Source: Saprospiraceae bacterium | Lineage (GTDB): Bacteria > Bacteroidota > Bacteroidia > Chitinophagales > Saprospiraceae | Assembly: GCA_019187365.1 (NCBI GenBank) | Contig: JABARE010000029.1 | Coordinates: 1 to 64,000, forward strand | Length of the DNA: 64,000 bases | Reading direction: 5' to 3' | In this document: positions 35,584-43,464 of the stretch, one piece after another | Layout of the letters: every line of letters starts with the position of its first letter | Position numbering within the stretch: the stretch's first letter is position 1 | Translations under genes and position numbers: made by a program | The notes under the pieces: generated by a model | Seen by the model: the letters and a program-made list of their open reading frames with translations, nothing else | Database searches by the model: none | What the model was told of the DNA's origin: nothing

Positions 35584-37056
35584 ATGTCAACGAACAAAAG
35601 CAACAAATCCAAAAACCTCGTAGATTTAGTAGTCGAAACGCAGGCCAAGGTTGTCGACCAGTTTGTCGATGCTACGCGCCATCTTACTAAAGACGTTCCT
35701 GCTGTACAGGAGACCCTCGACAAAGGCAATAAAATTTACAAAGAGGCCCTGCATGCGCAGGCCGGTGTTTATGAAATGGCCAATGAACAAATGACCCATA
35801 CTGCCGAAAAAATGCAAGAAACCTCCGATTCCGTTAAAAACTTTTTCCAGCACTGGTTTGAAAACCAGATGAATTGGGCCAAGACGACTTTCCAGCAGAG
35901 CCAGCAGGACAACGCGAAAGCTTTTTCCGGCCAGCCTGCAGATTGGACGAACCTTTGGCAGAACTGGAACAACCAGATGAACGGCTTCATGAGCAACAAC
36001 ATGAATGCTGAACCCTTTTTCCAGATGATGAAATCAAACCCCTTTCTTCAGGGCAACGGATTTCAGAAACAATGGAGCGAGCAGGCTTCCCAATGGTCGC
36101 CTTTTGTGAAATCCTATATGGAGTTGATGCAATCTGCCTATGGCGAATGGTGGAAGCAGATGCCAAACACTACGGCAGCCGAGTCCTTCCAGGGCATGCA
36201 AAAGATGGCTTCGGGCATGCGCCAATTCTATGACCTCTGGGCTCCTCTCTTCTCCGCCATGCAGCAAAATGCCTTCAGCTACGAGCGATACAAAGAGCAA
36301 TTCAACGCAGACAAGTACAAGGCTTTTCTCGATAGCTTCTTTAGCTTTCTTCCCGACGAAAGCCGCCGCCAGATGGATGTGATGAACCGCCAGTTTGTTG
36401 AACAAATGAAGCATTTTGCCGAAATGGGTCTCAACAACCTGCAACAATTCCGTTCTCAATCCTTCCAACAGCCCTGGATGTCGGCAAGCCCCTTCCAGCA
36501 GATGGTTGAATTCTATACCAACTGGAAGCAAGCCATGGTTGAGGCGAGTTCCCCAATATCCCGGTTGTTTGAAGAAAACAGCAACGTGAAAAACGCAAAA
36601 GTCTGGAGCGAGCTGTACGATAAGATGGCCCTGCTGAGCATGAAAAACAACGAACTTCAGTACATGATTTACCAGGAGGGGATTCAAGTCATGGATGCAC
36701 TGGCCTCCCGAGTAACGGACCGCTTGAAAAAGGGCGAGTCTGTTGACAGCATGGTAAAATTGTTCCAGGAGTGGATGGTTCTCGGCGACGAGCACTTTAC
36801 CCAAATGTTCCAGGGCGACTCTTACAGCAAACTCATGACGGAAGTTAGCAGCCTTCAACTTTCGATAAAGAAGGAGCTGGACATCCAAATGGAAAAAATG
36901 TTCTTCGCAAACCTTCCCGTTGCAACCCGCACCGAAATGGACGAAGTGTACAAAAGCCTCTATGAGTTGAAGAAAATGGTCAGAAACCTCGAGCGCAGCC
37001 AGGGAAACCAGGACGTGCCCGAAGCGGGAGAAGCTAAAACTTCCCGCAAAAAGTAA
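35584..37056 (+). CDS. PhaE-like PHA synthase subunit / phasin-like protein
   Basis: This 490-residue, almost entirely helical protein is rich in Gln, Met, Trp and Phe, with an N-terminal phasin-like helix region (LVDLVVETQAKVVDQFVD) and repeated FQ-x-W stretches. The C-terminus has the PhaE-type end (VATRTEMDEVYKSLYELKKMVRNLE). PhaE is the non-catalytic partner of class III PHA synthases; this one is longer than the classic 350-370 residues. It is followed by a terminator and then phaC, the natural order. No membrane segment; probably cytoplasmic or on the granule surface. Confidence 0.78.
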   Translation: MSTNKSNKSKNLVDLVVETQAKVVDQFVDATRHLTKDVPAVQETLDKGNKIYKEALHAQAGVYEMANEQMTHTAEKMQETSDSVKNFFQHWFENQMNWAKTTFQQSQQDNAKAFSGQPADWTNLWQNWNNQMNGFMSNNMNAEPFFQMMKSNPFLQGNGFQKQWSEQASQWSPFVKSYMELMQSAYGEWWKQMPNTTAAESFQGMQKMASGMRQFYDLWAPLFSAMQQNAFSYERYKEQFNADKYKAFLDSFFSFLPDESRRQMDVMNRQFVEQMKHFAEMGLNNLQQFRSQSFQQPWMSASPFQQMVEFYTNWKQAMVEASSPISRLFEENSNVKNAKVWSELYDKMALLSMKNNELQYMIYQEGIQVMDALASRVTDRLKKGESVDSMVKLFQEWMVLGDEHFTQMFQGDSYSKLMTEVSSLQLSIKKELDIQMEKMFFANLPVATRTEMDEVYKSLYELKKMVRNLERSQGNQDVPEAGEAKTSRKK

Positions 37057-37079
37057 GGATTCTATTGATTTATCATATT

Positions 37080-37109
37080 AAGCCTGAATCTGCATTCAGG
37101 CTTTTTTAT
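37080..37109 (+). terminator. Rho-independent terminator between phaE-like gene and phaC
   Basis: AAGCCTGAA and TTCAGGCTT arms enclose a six-base loop and run into a T tract. It lies 24 bp after the phaE-like stop. The T tract directly abuts the promoter-like TATTTTTG of phaC, so the two genes can be expressed separately or in a read-through ratio. Confidence 0.85.
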
Positions 37110-37114
37110 TTTTG
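37107..37114 (+). promoter_or_regulatory. Candidate -7 element of phaC
   Basis: TATTTTTG is a perfect TAnnTTTG element, embedded in the tail of the preceding terminator and 20 bases before the phaC ATG. Confidence 0.5.
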
Positions 37115-37134
37115 GGCCTCAATTTTAAAAACAC

Positions 37135-38187
37135 ATGGTCAACACAGGTTCTATTTTCCAGGAATTTCTCAACATTCAGGATAAAATGCAGAAGGGTTAT
37201 ACCACCCTCCGCCAAATTGAAGAGGTTGAAGTCGCCACCACCCCCAAGGAACTGGTTTGGGAATGCGATAAGGTCAAGATGTTCAGGTACATACGCAAGA
37301 CTCCGGCCAAATGCGACATACCGGTATTGGTGTCCTTTGCCATCATGAACCGCCACGACGTACTGGACCTGCAACCCGACCGCAGCCTCATGGCCAAGCT
37401 CCTGGAGGAAGGTTTGGACATTTACATCATGGATTGGGGCTATCCGAGCAAAGCCGACAAGTACTTGACGATGGAAGACTACATCCTTGGCTATTTAGGG
37501 GATGCAATCGATTTTATACGCAGGCGGCACAAGGTCGACAAGATTCACATGATGGGAATTTGTCAAGGCGGCTTATTCAGTATGATCTATGCGGCCTTAC
37601 ACCCCGAGAAATTCAAGACCCTGACCACTTTTGTAGCACCATACGATTTTGAGGATGCCAATTGCAACATGCTTTACAATTGGGCCAAACACCTCGACGT
37701 CGACACCATGGTTGACACCGTTGGGGTAGTCGGGGCCGAAATGCTCAACAGCGCCTTTAGCATGCTAAAACCCAGTTTGGATGTAGCCAAATACTTTGGG
37801 GTCCTCGAAATGGTAGAAGACCAGGACAAACTTGCCAATTTTCTGAGAATGGAAAAATGGAAAAACGATTGTCCCGACCTTTCGGGGGAAATGTACCGGA
37901 AATACATCAAAGACCTCTTCCAGGGAAACAAGTTGGTCAAAGGAACTTTTGAACTGGGTGGCCGGCGGGTTGACCTTAAAAATATGACCGTCCCTTTCCT
38001 GAACGTCTATGCCACCGAGGACAACATCATCCCGAATAAATCGACCACGGCGGTCATGGATTACCTCGGTACGGACGACAAACAACATTATGCTTTTCCA
38101 GGAGGACATATTGGCGTATTTGTAGGCGCCAAATCCCAAAAAGAACTAGCCCCAAGCATCGCCAAATGGGTCATGGCCCGCTCCTGA
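37135..38187 (+). CDS. phaC: Class III poly(3-hydroxyalkanoate) synthase subunit PhaC
   Basis: This 350-residue alpha/beta-hydrolase-fold enzyme polymerises (R)-3-hydroxyacyl-CoA into storage polyester. The lipase-like box GICQGG carries the catalytic Cys near residue 143; Asp in YATEDNIIP and His in GGHIGVF complete the triad. YIMDWGYPSKADKYLTMEDY is the class III substrate-tunnel motif. The length matches class III/IV PhaC (about 355), which needs a PhaE or PhaR partner; the adjacent phasin-like gene fits. The tail of its intergenic region contains both parS sites. Confidence 0.93.
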   Translation: MVNTGSIFQEFLNIQDKMQKGYTTLRQIEEVEVATTPKELVWECDKVKMFRYIRKTPAKCDIPVLVSFAIMNRHDVLDLQPDRSLMAKLLEEGLDIYIMDWGYPSKADKYLTMEDYILGYLGDAIDFIRRRHKVDKIHMMGICQGGLFSMIYAALHPEKFKTLTTFVAPYDFEDANCNMLYNWAKHLDVDTMVDTVGVVGAEMLNSAFSMLKPSLDVAKYFGVLEMVEDQDKLANFLRMEKWKNDCPDLSGEMYRKYIKDLFQGNKLVKGTFELGGRRVDLKNMTVPFLNVYATEDNIIPNKSTTAVMDYLGTDDKQHYAFPGGHIGVFVGAKSQKELAPSIAKWVMARS

Positions 38188-38225
38188 TTCCCAAGCTAAC
38201 TCCGTTTCTGTTCAACTTCCTTTAG

Positions 38226-38241
38226 TGTTCCACGTGGAACC
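38226..38241. other. parS centromere site 1
   Basis: TGTTCCACGTGGAACC matches the near-universal ParB-binding consensus TGTTNCACGTGNAACA at every fixed position except the last base. It is in the 119-base gap between the convergent phaC and MBL hydrolase genes, exactly 60 bp before the second site. ParB bound here spreads along DNA and directs chromosome segregation. Confidence 0.85.
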
Positions 38242-38285
38242 TTGCTTGGATATTTACTGCCCTCAAGCGTTCTCCGGCTCCTGTT

Positions 38286-38301
38286 TGTTCCACGTGGAAC
38301 A
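38286..38301. other. parS centromere site 2
   Basis: TGTTCCACGTGGAACA is a perfect 16-bp palindrome and an exact match to the parS consensus. It lies 60 bp, about six helical turns, from site 1, so both face the same side of the helix. parS sites cluster near the replication origin in most bacteria. Confidence 0.92.
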
Positions 38302-38306
38302 TTCCA

Positions 38307-38948
38307 TTATTCCTCCTGCAAAAAAGGATTGGTCATCTTTTCCTTTCCTATGGTCGTAGGTCCCCCGTGGCCAGGAAAAACCTTTGTTGCATTGCTCAAA
38401 ACAAACAGTTTTTCGCGGATGCTTCGAATCAGAGTGTCGTGATCTCCCCCAGGCAAATCCGTCCTACCTATACTCCCGTCGAACAGTACATCCCCGGCAA
38501 TCAGAACTCCCTCATCGCCCTGATAAAAGCAAAGGCTGCCGGGGCTGTGCCCAGGGCACCATATCGTTCTCCATACCTGGTCGCCCAGCAGAAGATCCTG
38601 CCCCTCAAATAGAAAGTTCTTATTCCACTTGCTTGCGCGATAGGGAATGCCGTACATGCCGGCAATGCTTCCTGCCGTTTGCATCAGCAACTCTTCCTGT
38701 ACAAGCATCTCCGCCAGTAGCCCATACTTTTCAAATAAAAAAGCACAACCCAGAATGTGGTCAATATGCGCATGGGTCAGCAGCAATCTCACTGGCTTTA
38801 GACTACCCGAATCCAAAAAGTCTATCAGGACCTCCTCTTCAGCCTGTGTCATACACCCGGGATCAATAATCCATGCCTCCTTTTCTCCGTTGTAAACGAT
38901 GTAGGTGTTCTCAAAAAAGGGATTGAAGCAGAATGTCGCTATTTGCAT
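38307..38948 (-). CDS. MBL-fold metallohydrolase, glyoxalase II-like
   Basis: This 213-residue metallo-beta-lactamase-fold protein has the zinc motif LLLTHAHIDHILG (HxHxDH), His in CPGHSPGS, the bridging Asp in LIAGDVLF and a final His in VFPGHGGPT. The first residues (FNPFFENTYIV) match the glyoxalase II-like group common in Bacteroidota; the substrate is likely a thioester. It is divergent from the next gene, with only about 24 bp between start codons. Confidence 0.9.
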   Translation of the reverse strand: MQIATFCFNPFFENTYIVYNGEKEAWIIDPGCMTQAEEEVLIDFLDSGSLKPVRLLLTHAHIDHILGCAFLFEKYGLLAEMLVQEELLMQTAGSIAGMYGIPYRASKWNKNFLFEGQDLLLGDQVWRTIWCPGHSPGSLCFYQGDEGVLIAGDVLFDGSIGRTDLPGGDHDTLIRSIREKLFVLSNATKVFPGHGGPTTIGKEKMTNPFLQEE

Positions 38949-38972
38949 GGGATGTTCTATTTTGCAATGATT

Positions 38973-41900
38973 ATGTCCGCTATGAGACCAGGGGTCCTGA
39001 GAGCTTTGCTTTTTCTCAGCCTGTTCCTACAGGCTGCAACCAGTCCTGCCCAAAACAGCCGTGAACCCTACGGCAAAAATAAGGTCCAATACACGGACGA
39101 CCAATTTAACTGGTGGCAATACGAAACCTCCCATTTCGTCCTGTATTATTATGGCAAATCCCGCGAATCAGCCAAATTCATAGCCGAAATTGCCGAATCC
39201 GAGAACAAAGCCATCCAAAAACTCTTTGAATTCCATCTGCGAGACAAAATTGAACTCGTCCTCTATGCAGATCCTTCAGATCATGCACAAACCAACATCA
39301 ACCTGGACGGCATCTGGCCTGAAAAGAAATGGAAAACCCTTCCCAGACTGAAAGGTCAAAAAATCCTTCTCTTCTTCGATGGCAATCACAGCCTCTTGAG
39401 GAATATGCTTCGAAGCGGCCTCATCCAACTCTATTTCGCCTCCTTCTTCGACGGAACCGCCCTCCAGGATGCCGTCCAGCAAGTTGTCGACTTCCAACTC
39501 GAAGCCTGGTTTGAAGAAGGCCTTCTTCGCTATCTTACCTACGGATGGGACCAGGAGGCAGAAAGAGCCTTCCTGCAACAATGGAAAGGTCAAAGCTTCA
39601 GCAAATTTTCTGCTCAATGCCCCTCGCTCGCCGGCGTCTCGTTCTGGAACTTCGTCGTACACCACTACGGAGAACAGTCCATTTCGAACTGGCTCTACAT
39701 AACCCGCATCCATAAAGACGTTGAAGATGCTGCCCAGATCGTATTCTCACAATCCTTTGCCGCACTGGAAACCGAATGGCAAACGTGGTACTCGAACCTT
39801 CCCGGATCAAACTCCCCGCCTTATCGCGGGAAGCGGATCAAATTGAAACCGGATGAGATCGTATCTGACGTGTCTCCCTCTCTTTACGACGGACGCCTTT
39901 TCCTCCTCGGCACCAACCAGTATGGAAGGCGGCGGGTTCGTACCCTCGACCCGGAAACAGGAAAATTGCATACACTCTTTGCAACCGGAAGCAAGTCTAA
40001 ATTGTACCCACCGGATAACAGCTATCCCATCGTCATTCCTCATCAGGAATCAGATGTCTTCAGCATTGTCTACGAAAAAAGGAACAGAGTTTATCTCCGC
40101 ACTCAGGACCCGGTCAAAAAATCGCGGATACACCTATTGCCCGAAGACATCCAAAGGGTCTTTACCGCAGCTCACCTCGGAAAGGATCTGTTCGCACTTT
40201 CAGCCAACACCAACGGGTTTTCGGACATTCTCCTGTACTCGACGAAAACCAGGCAATACACCAAAATTACTGACGACCGGTGGGATGATCTCGACATTGG
40301 GCTAATCCCATCGGACACCGGCTTAACCCTTGCATTCCGCTCCAACCGATTTCCCTTAAACCCCACTGCCAAGCCTGGTTCACAAGATGCCCTCGCTCCC
40401 TTTGGACTCTTTGCGATTTCCCTTCTCCGCGCCGCAAACGACAAACCCACGCCCAAGCCTCTCGTCGTCATCGACGGTGGCTCAGTAATCCAATGGCAGC
40501 TCGCAAACCGTGAACTCCTGCTGCAAACGCAATTTGCCCATTCAAAACAATGGATGCTCTATCACGATGGTCAATTGCTCGACTTCCCCATGGATGGTAC
40601 TCCGGATCTGATCTTCAGCACCCGGAATGGTGCAGAACTCTTTCCAGTCCACCGGCATTCCAACAAAACGTTTCTCCTCTCCCATAAACTAACAGACGTT
40701 AGTTTTAAGCCTTCTGCGCCTTCTCTCCCTTCTGATTCCGTCACAGTAGATTCTATAGCCTATCCCCCCTTGTCTCAGGCCCTTTCCGATTCAGACAGCC
40801 TTTACTTCCAGGCACCCTTCGGGAACCCTCCCAATCTCTCTACCCTCTACGCAGAATTCCAGCAAAAAAAGAAACGCAACTTACGTCAACCCTCTTCCCC
40901 GCATCCTGCTCTTCTGCAAACTTCCTTACCCTTCAACCAGCCCTTCAACAGCAACCTCGCCATCGCTTACCGGGACCGCTTCCTGATTGAAGACTTTTCC
41001 ACGTCCCTCAACAATGAATTGCTAAGCTCACAACTTCAGTCCTACACTACAAACGCTGCTGACTTCAACGTACCAGAATTGGGAATCCTCTTTAAAGCCC
41101 GCATAGCAGAAGTACTCGAAAATTATCTCCTGGAAAGCGGCCTCCGGATTCCCACAACCTTTAATGGCATGGAGGCTTATCTGAGTTTTGAACACCGCCT
41201 CCGGCGCATCGACCACCGCTATACTTTGCATTACGGCAGGCAGAAAGACCCTGTTTCAGGTGTCCCCATTGAAGACCTTCAGCAGGAGAACTCTACCTGG
41301 CTGTTTTCACACACCGCCAGCTATCCCTTTTCACACTATACGGCTCTGAAGGCCATAACAACCGTGCGCAACGACCGGCTCCGCTATCTGTCAACCAGCC
41401 CGGGGACCCTTTTCGATTCCACCGACTTTTCTCAACAGCGCATTGGAACCAGGGTCGAATTTGTATTCGACAACGCACTCGACCTTTCGCTCAACATTCG
41501 CACAGGCTGGCAATTCAAACTGTTTTTTGAGGTCTCTAAAAGATTTGAAATATCCCCCGGCCACAAAGCCCGCCTTTTTCCAGGAGCCCTGCTACTGGCC
41601 GGTGCGGACGCGCGCTACCACCTGACACTCTTAGAAAAATCGAGCTTTTCACATAGAGCCTTCGCATATGCCAGCTTTGGACGCGAACGCATCCTCTATC
41701 ATACTGGCGGTACGGAAAACTGGTTGCTTCCGCGCTACGCCTCTACCATGCCCCTGCGTACAACAGGTGAATACGTCTACTCTGCATTGGCAACGGAAGT
41801 CCGGGGCCATGATTATGGCGCCCGCCGCGGATCTTCAGCTTTTGGCTACTCTGCGGAAATACGTGTACCTGTATTTCAATACTTCCATCCCTGGAAAAAC

Positions 41901-42185
41901 AACCTGCTTCGCAACTTCCAGGTAATCGCCTTTTGCGACGCCGCCGTCATCTGGGATGGATTTCTTCCAAAAATTGAAGCCTCCGGCACAACCGACTTCT
42001 CCTCAAAAAATCCTGTAGTCGAGGTCAGTCTGAGTTACAGAAAAGATCCATGGATAGCGGGAACAGGTTTCGGTTTCAGGACCTCTCTTTTTGGATATTT
42101 TCTTCGCGTTGATCACGCCTGGAAAATTGAAGATTCCAGCTTGCGCCAGCCCAGGTGGCTGTTTTCTTTAGGCCTCGATTTTTAA
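38973..42185 (+). CDS. Large exported protein: peptidase MA-like, TolB-like propeller and barrel-like C-terminus
   Basis: This protein of about 1070 residues has a signal peptide ending AATSPAQN. Residues 30-290 resemble a peptidase MA-like domain (WWQYETSHFVLYYYG ... LEAWFEEGLLRYLTYGW), but the expected HExxH is replaced by QLEAW, so it is probably inactive. Residues 300-560 are propeller-like (TolB/WD40 type strands). The C-terminal 400 residues have alternating aromatic strands ending RQPRWLFSLGLDF, as in an outer-membrane barrel. ATGs at 38967, 38973 and 38982 are all possible; 38973 is chosen as it lies after a TATTTTG element. A palindrome copy is at 40688. Confidence 0.65.
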   Translation: MSAMRPGVLRALLFLSLFLQAATSPAQNSREPYGKNKVQYTDDQFNWWQYETSHFVLYYYGKSRESAKFIAEIAESENKAIQKLFEFHLRDKIELVLYADPSDHAQTNINLDGIWPEKKWKTLPRLKGQKILLFFDGNHSLLRNMLRSGLIQLYFASFFDGTALQDAVQQVVDFQLEAWFEEGLLRYLTYGWDQEAERAFLQQWKGQSFSKFSAQCPSLAGVSFWNFVVHHYGEQSISNWLYITRIHKDVEDAAQIVFSQSFAALETEWQTWYSNLPGSNSPPYRGKRIKLKPDEIVSDVSPSLYDGRLFLLGTNQYGRRRVRTLDPETGKLHTLFATGSKSKLYPPDNSYPIVIPHQESDVFSIVYEKRNRVYLRTQDPVKKSRIHLLPEDIQRVFTAAHLGKDLFALSANTNGFSDILLYSTKTRQYTKITDDRWDDLDIGLIPSDTGLTLAFRSNRFPLNPTAKPGSQDALAPFGLFAISLLRAANDKPTPKPLVVIDGGSVIQWQLANRELLLQTQFAHSKQWMLYHDGQLLDFPMDGTPDLIFSTRNGAELFPVHRHSNKTFLLSHKLTDVSFKPSAPSLPSDSVTVDSIAYPPLSQALSDSDSLYFQAPFGNPPNLSTLYAEFQQKKKRNLRQPSSPHPALLQTSLPFNQPFNSNLAIAYRDRFLIEDFSTSLNNELLSSQLQSYTTNAADFNVPELGILFKARIAEVLENYLLESGLRIPTTFNGMEAYLSFEHRLRRIDHRYTLHYGRQKDPVSGVPIEDLQQENSTWLFSHTASYPFSHYTALKAITTVRNDRLRYLSTSPGTLFDSTDFSQQRIGTRVEFVFDNALDLSLNIRTGWQFKLFFEVSKRFEISPGHKARLFPGALLLAGADARYHLTLLEKSSFSHRAFAYASFGRERILYHTGGTENWLLPRYASTMPLRTTGEYVYSALATEVRGHDYGARRGSSAFGYSAEIRVPVFQYFHPWKNNLLRNFQVIAFCDAAVIWDGFLPKIEASGTTDFSSKNPVVEVSLSYRKDPWIAGTGFGFRTSLFGYFLRVDHAWKIEDSSLRQPRWLFSLGLDF
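40688..40703. repeat. Dispersed palindrome, copy 9 (in the large exported protein gene)
   Basis: ACTAAC-AGAC-GTTAGT has perfect half-sites and lies within coding sequence. Confidence 0.6.
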
Positions 42186-42201
42186 CCTCTTGTTATGGCT
42201 C

Positions 42202-43464
42202 CTAAAGGGTAAGACTGCATACCACCCCTCCGATCCGCGATAACTTTCCCTCCTTTCCAAGCAGATGTCCGATGGAATCCCAATGCGCGTGCACGCCAAT
42301 CCTCGTCCCAAGCAAAATGCCGGCATGCATCCCAAAGTCAGCCAGTGAATAAGCTCCTCTTCCATAGGAAACCCCGGCATAGAGCCCCGGAAGTATATAT
42401 AAAGTACTTCTAACAGAATAATAAGCCCTGGCGTTATCCGCCAGATACGCTCCGTACGCTCCTGTTAATACCAGCCTGTTTTCTAAAAATCCCTGACGAA
42501 GCCAAACACACCACTCCCCGGGAATGTTGGTACGAACGTTCGTAAGCTCATCCGTCCTTGCAAAATCTGAAGCGATGTCATCTTGTCCTTTCAGGTCAAA
42601 AGCAAAAGAATCCAATATTTCAGAAATTTCTATGCCCGAATAGTTGTAAACCGTATCGTAAACGCGTTTCCGCACTTTGTTTTGCCAATCTATAAATCCA
42701 ATATTCTTAATGCTCGCCCCGACCATTCCATGAGTCCACTTCCATCCGGCTTCGGCATCGAAAATGAATCCCAGTGCATCTCCATTCCAAACTACCGAGT
42801 GGCTGCCTTCCCAACTTTCGTCAGCCAAAGCCAGATCCAGCTCAACTTCTCTACCGAAAACGGCAGTATACAGACTTCCCCTTTTGGTATCGAGTTGCCG
42901 GTAGTTGGATCCCGTTGCAAGCCCCAGCTTCCCGGAAAAAAAATAGTTATCGCTTTGCTTTTCAAATCCCACTTTGGCAAAGCTGTAATCGACCCGGTCA
43001 AACTCCAGTGGGTGTAGTTGCGCCGAACGGCCTTCAAAAGTCTTATTGCCCTGAAAATAAACCTGGAAAGCGTCTTTTGAAAATACCGCCTCAATTTGTC
43101 TTTCATGTCCTGCGCTAAACAAAAGATAATTTCCTTCCCCTCGCCATGCCAATCGCATCAGCGCTGTCACGCCGTATCGCAAACCAAGAAGATTTTCGGA
43201 TCCCAGCCCCTGCACTGCATCTTCGATTAGCGCTCCGTCCAATTTCTCTCCCCCAATGTATCCATCGAAAAAGCCATCAGAAACATGCTCTGATCCAAGT
43301 TCTTCCCTTGCCTCCAACAGAACCACCGATTTCTGTCTGCTTTGTTCAAACTCCATCGTCCGGTACTGCTGGCCCACGCTTTTGGTTCCAACAAAGAGCA
43401 AAGCCAGCAGACCAATACTAAAATGCTGCCTCCTTAAGTTAAAACCATTCAAATGCTTAATCAT
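42202..43464 (-). CDS. DUF5723-type outer-membrane protein
   Basis: This 420-residue exported protein (signal peptide ending FVGTKSVGQQ) has barrel-like strands and the motif ASIKNIGFIDWQNK that marks the DUF5723 group of Bacteroidota outer-membrane proteins. The ending RIGGVVCSLTL is strand-like. Its ATG overlaps the stop of the upstream lipoprotein gene as ATGA, so the two products are coupled and probably form one envelope complex. A near-palindrome (TACGAACGTTCGTA, 42531-42544) lies inside. Function unknown. Confidence 0.75.
   Translation of the reverse strand: MIKHLNGFNLRRQHFSIGLLALLFVGTKSVGQQYRTMEFEQSRQKSVVLLEAREELGSEHVSDGFFDGYIGGEKLDGALIEDAVQGLGSENLLGLRYGVTALMRLAWRGEGNYLLFSAGHERQIEAVFSKDAFQVYFQGNKTFEGRSAQLHPLEFDRVDYSFAKVGFEKQSDNYFFSGKLGLATGSNYRQLDTKRGSLYTAVFGREVELDLALADESWEGSHSVVWNGDALGFIFDAEAGWKWTHGMVGASIKNIGFIDWQNKVRKRVYDTVYNYSGIEISEILDSFAFDLKGQDDIASDFARTDELTNVRTNIPGEWCVWLRQGFLENRLVLTGAYGAYLADNARAYYSVRSTLYILPGLYAGVSYGRGAYSLADFGMHAGILLGTRIGVHAHWDSIGHLLGKEGKLSRIGGVVCSLTL

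Noticed and set aside
36034..36888. 284-codon minus-strand frame opposite the phaE-like gene
   Set aside because: The plus strand has strong family signatures and operon context; the minus frame has none.
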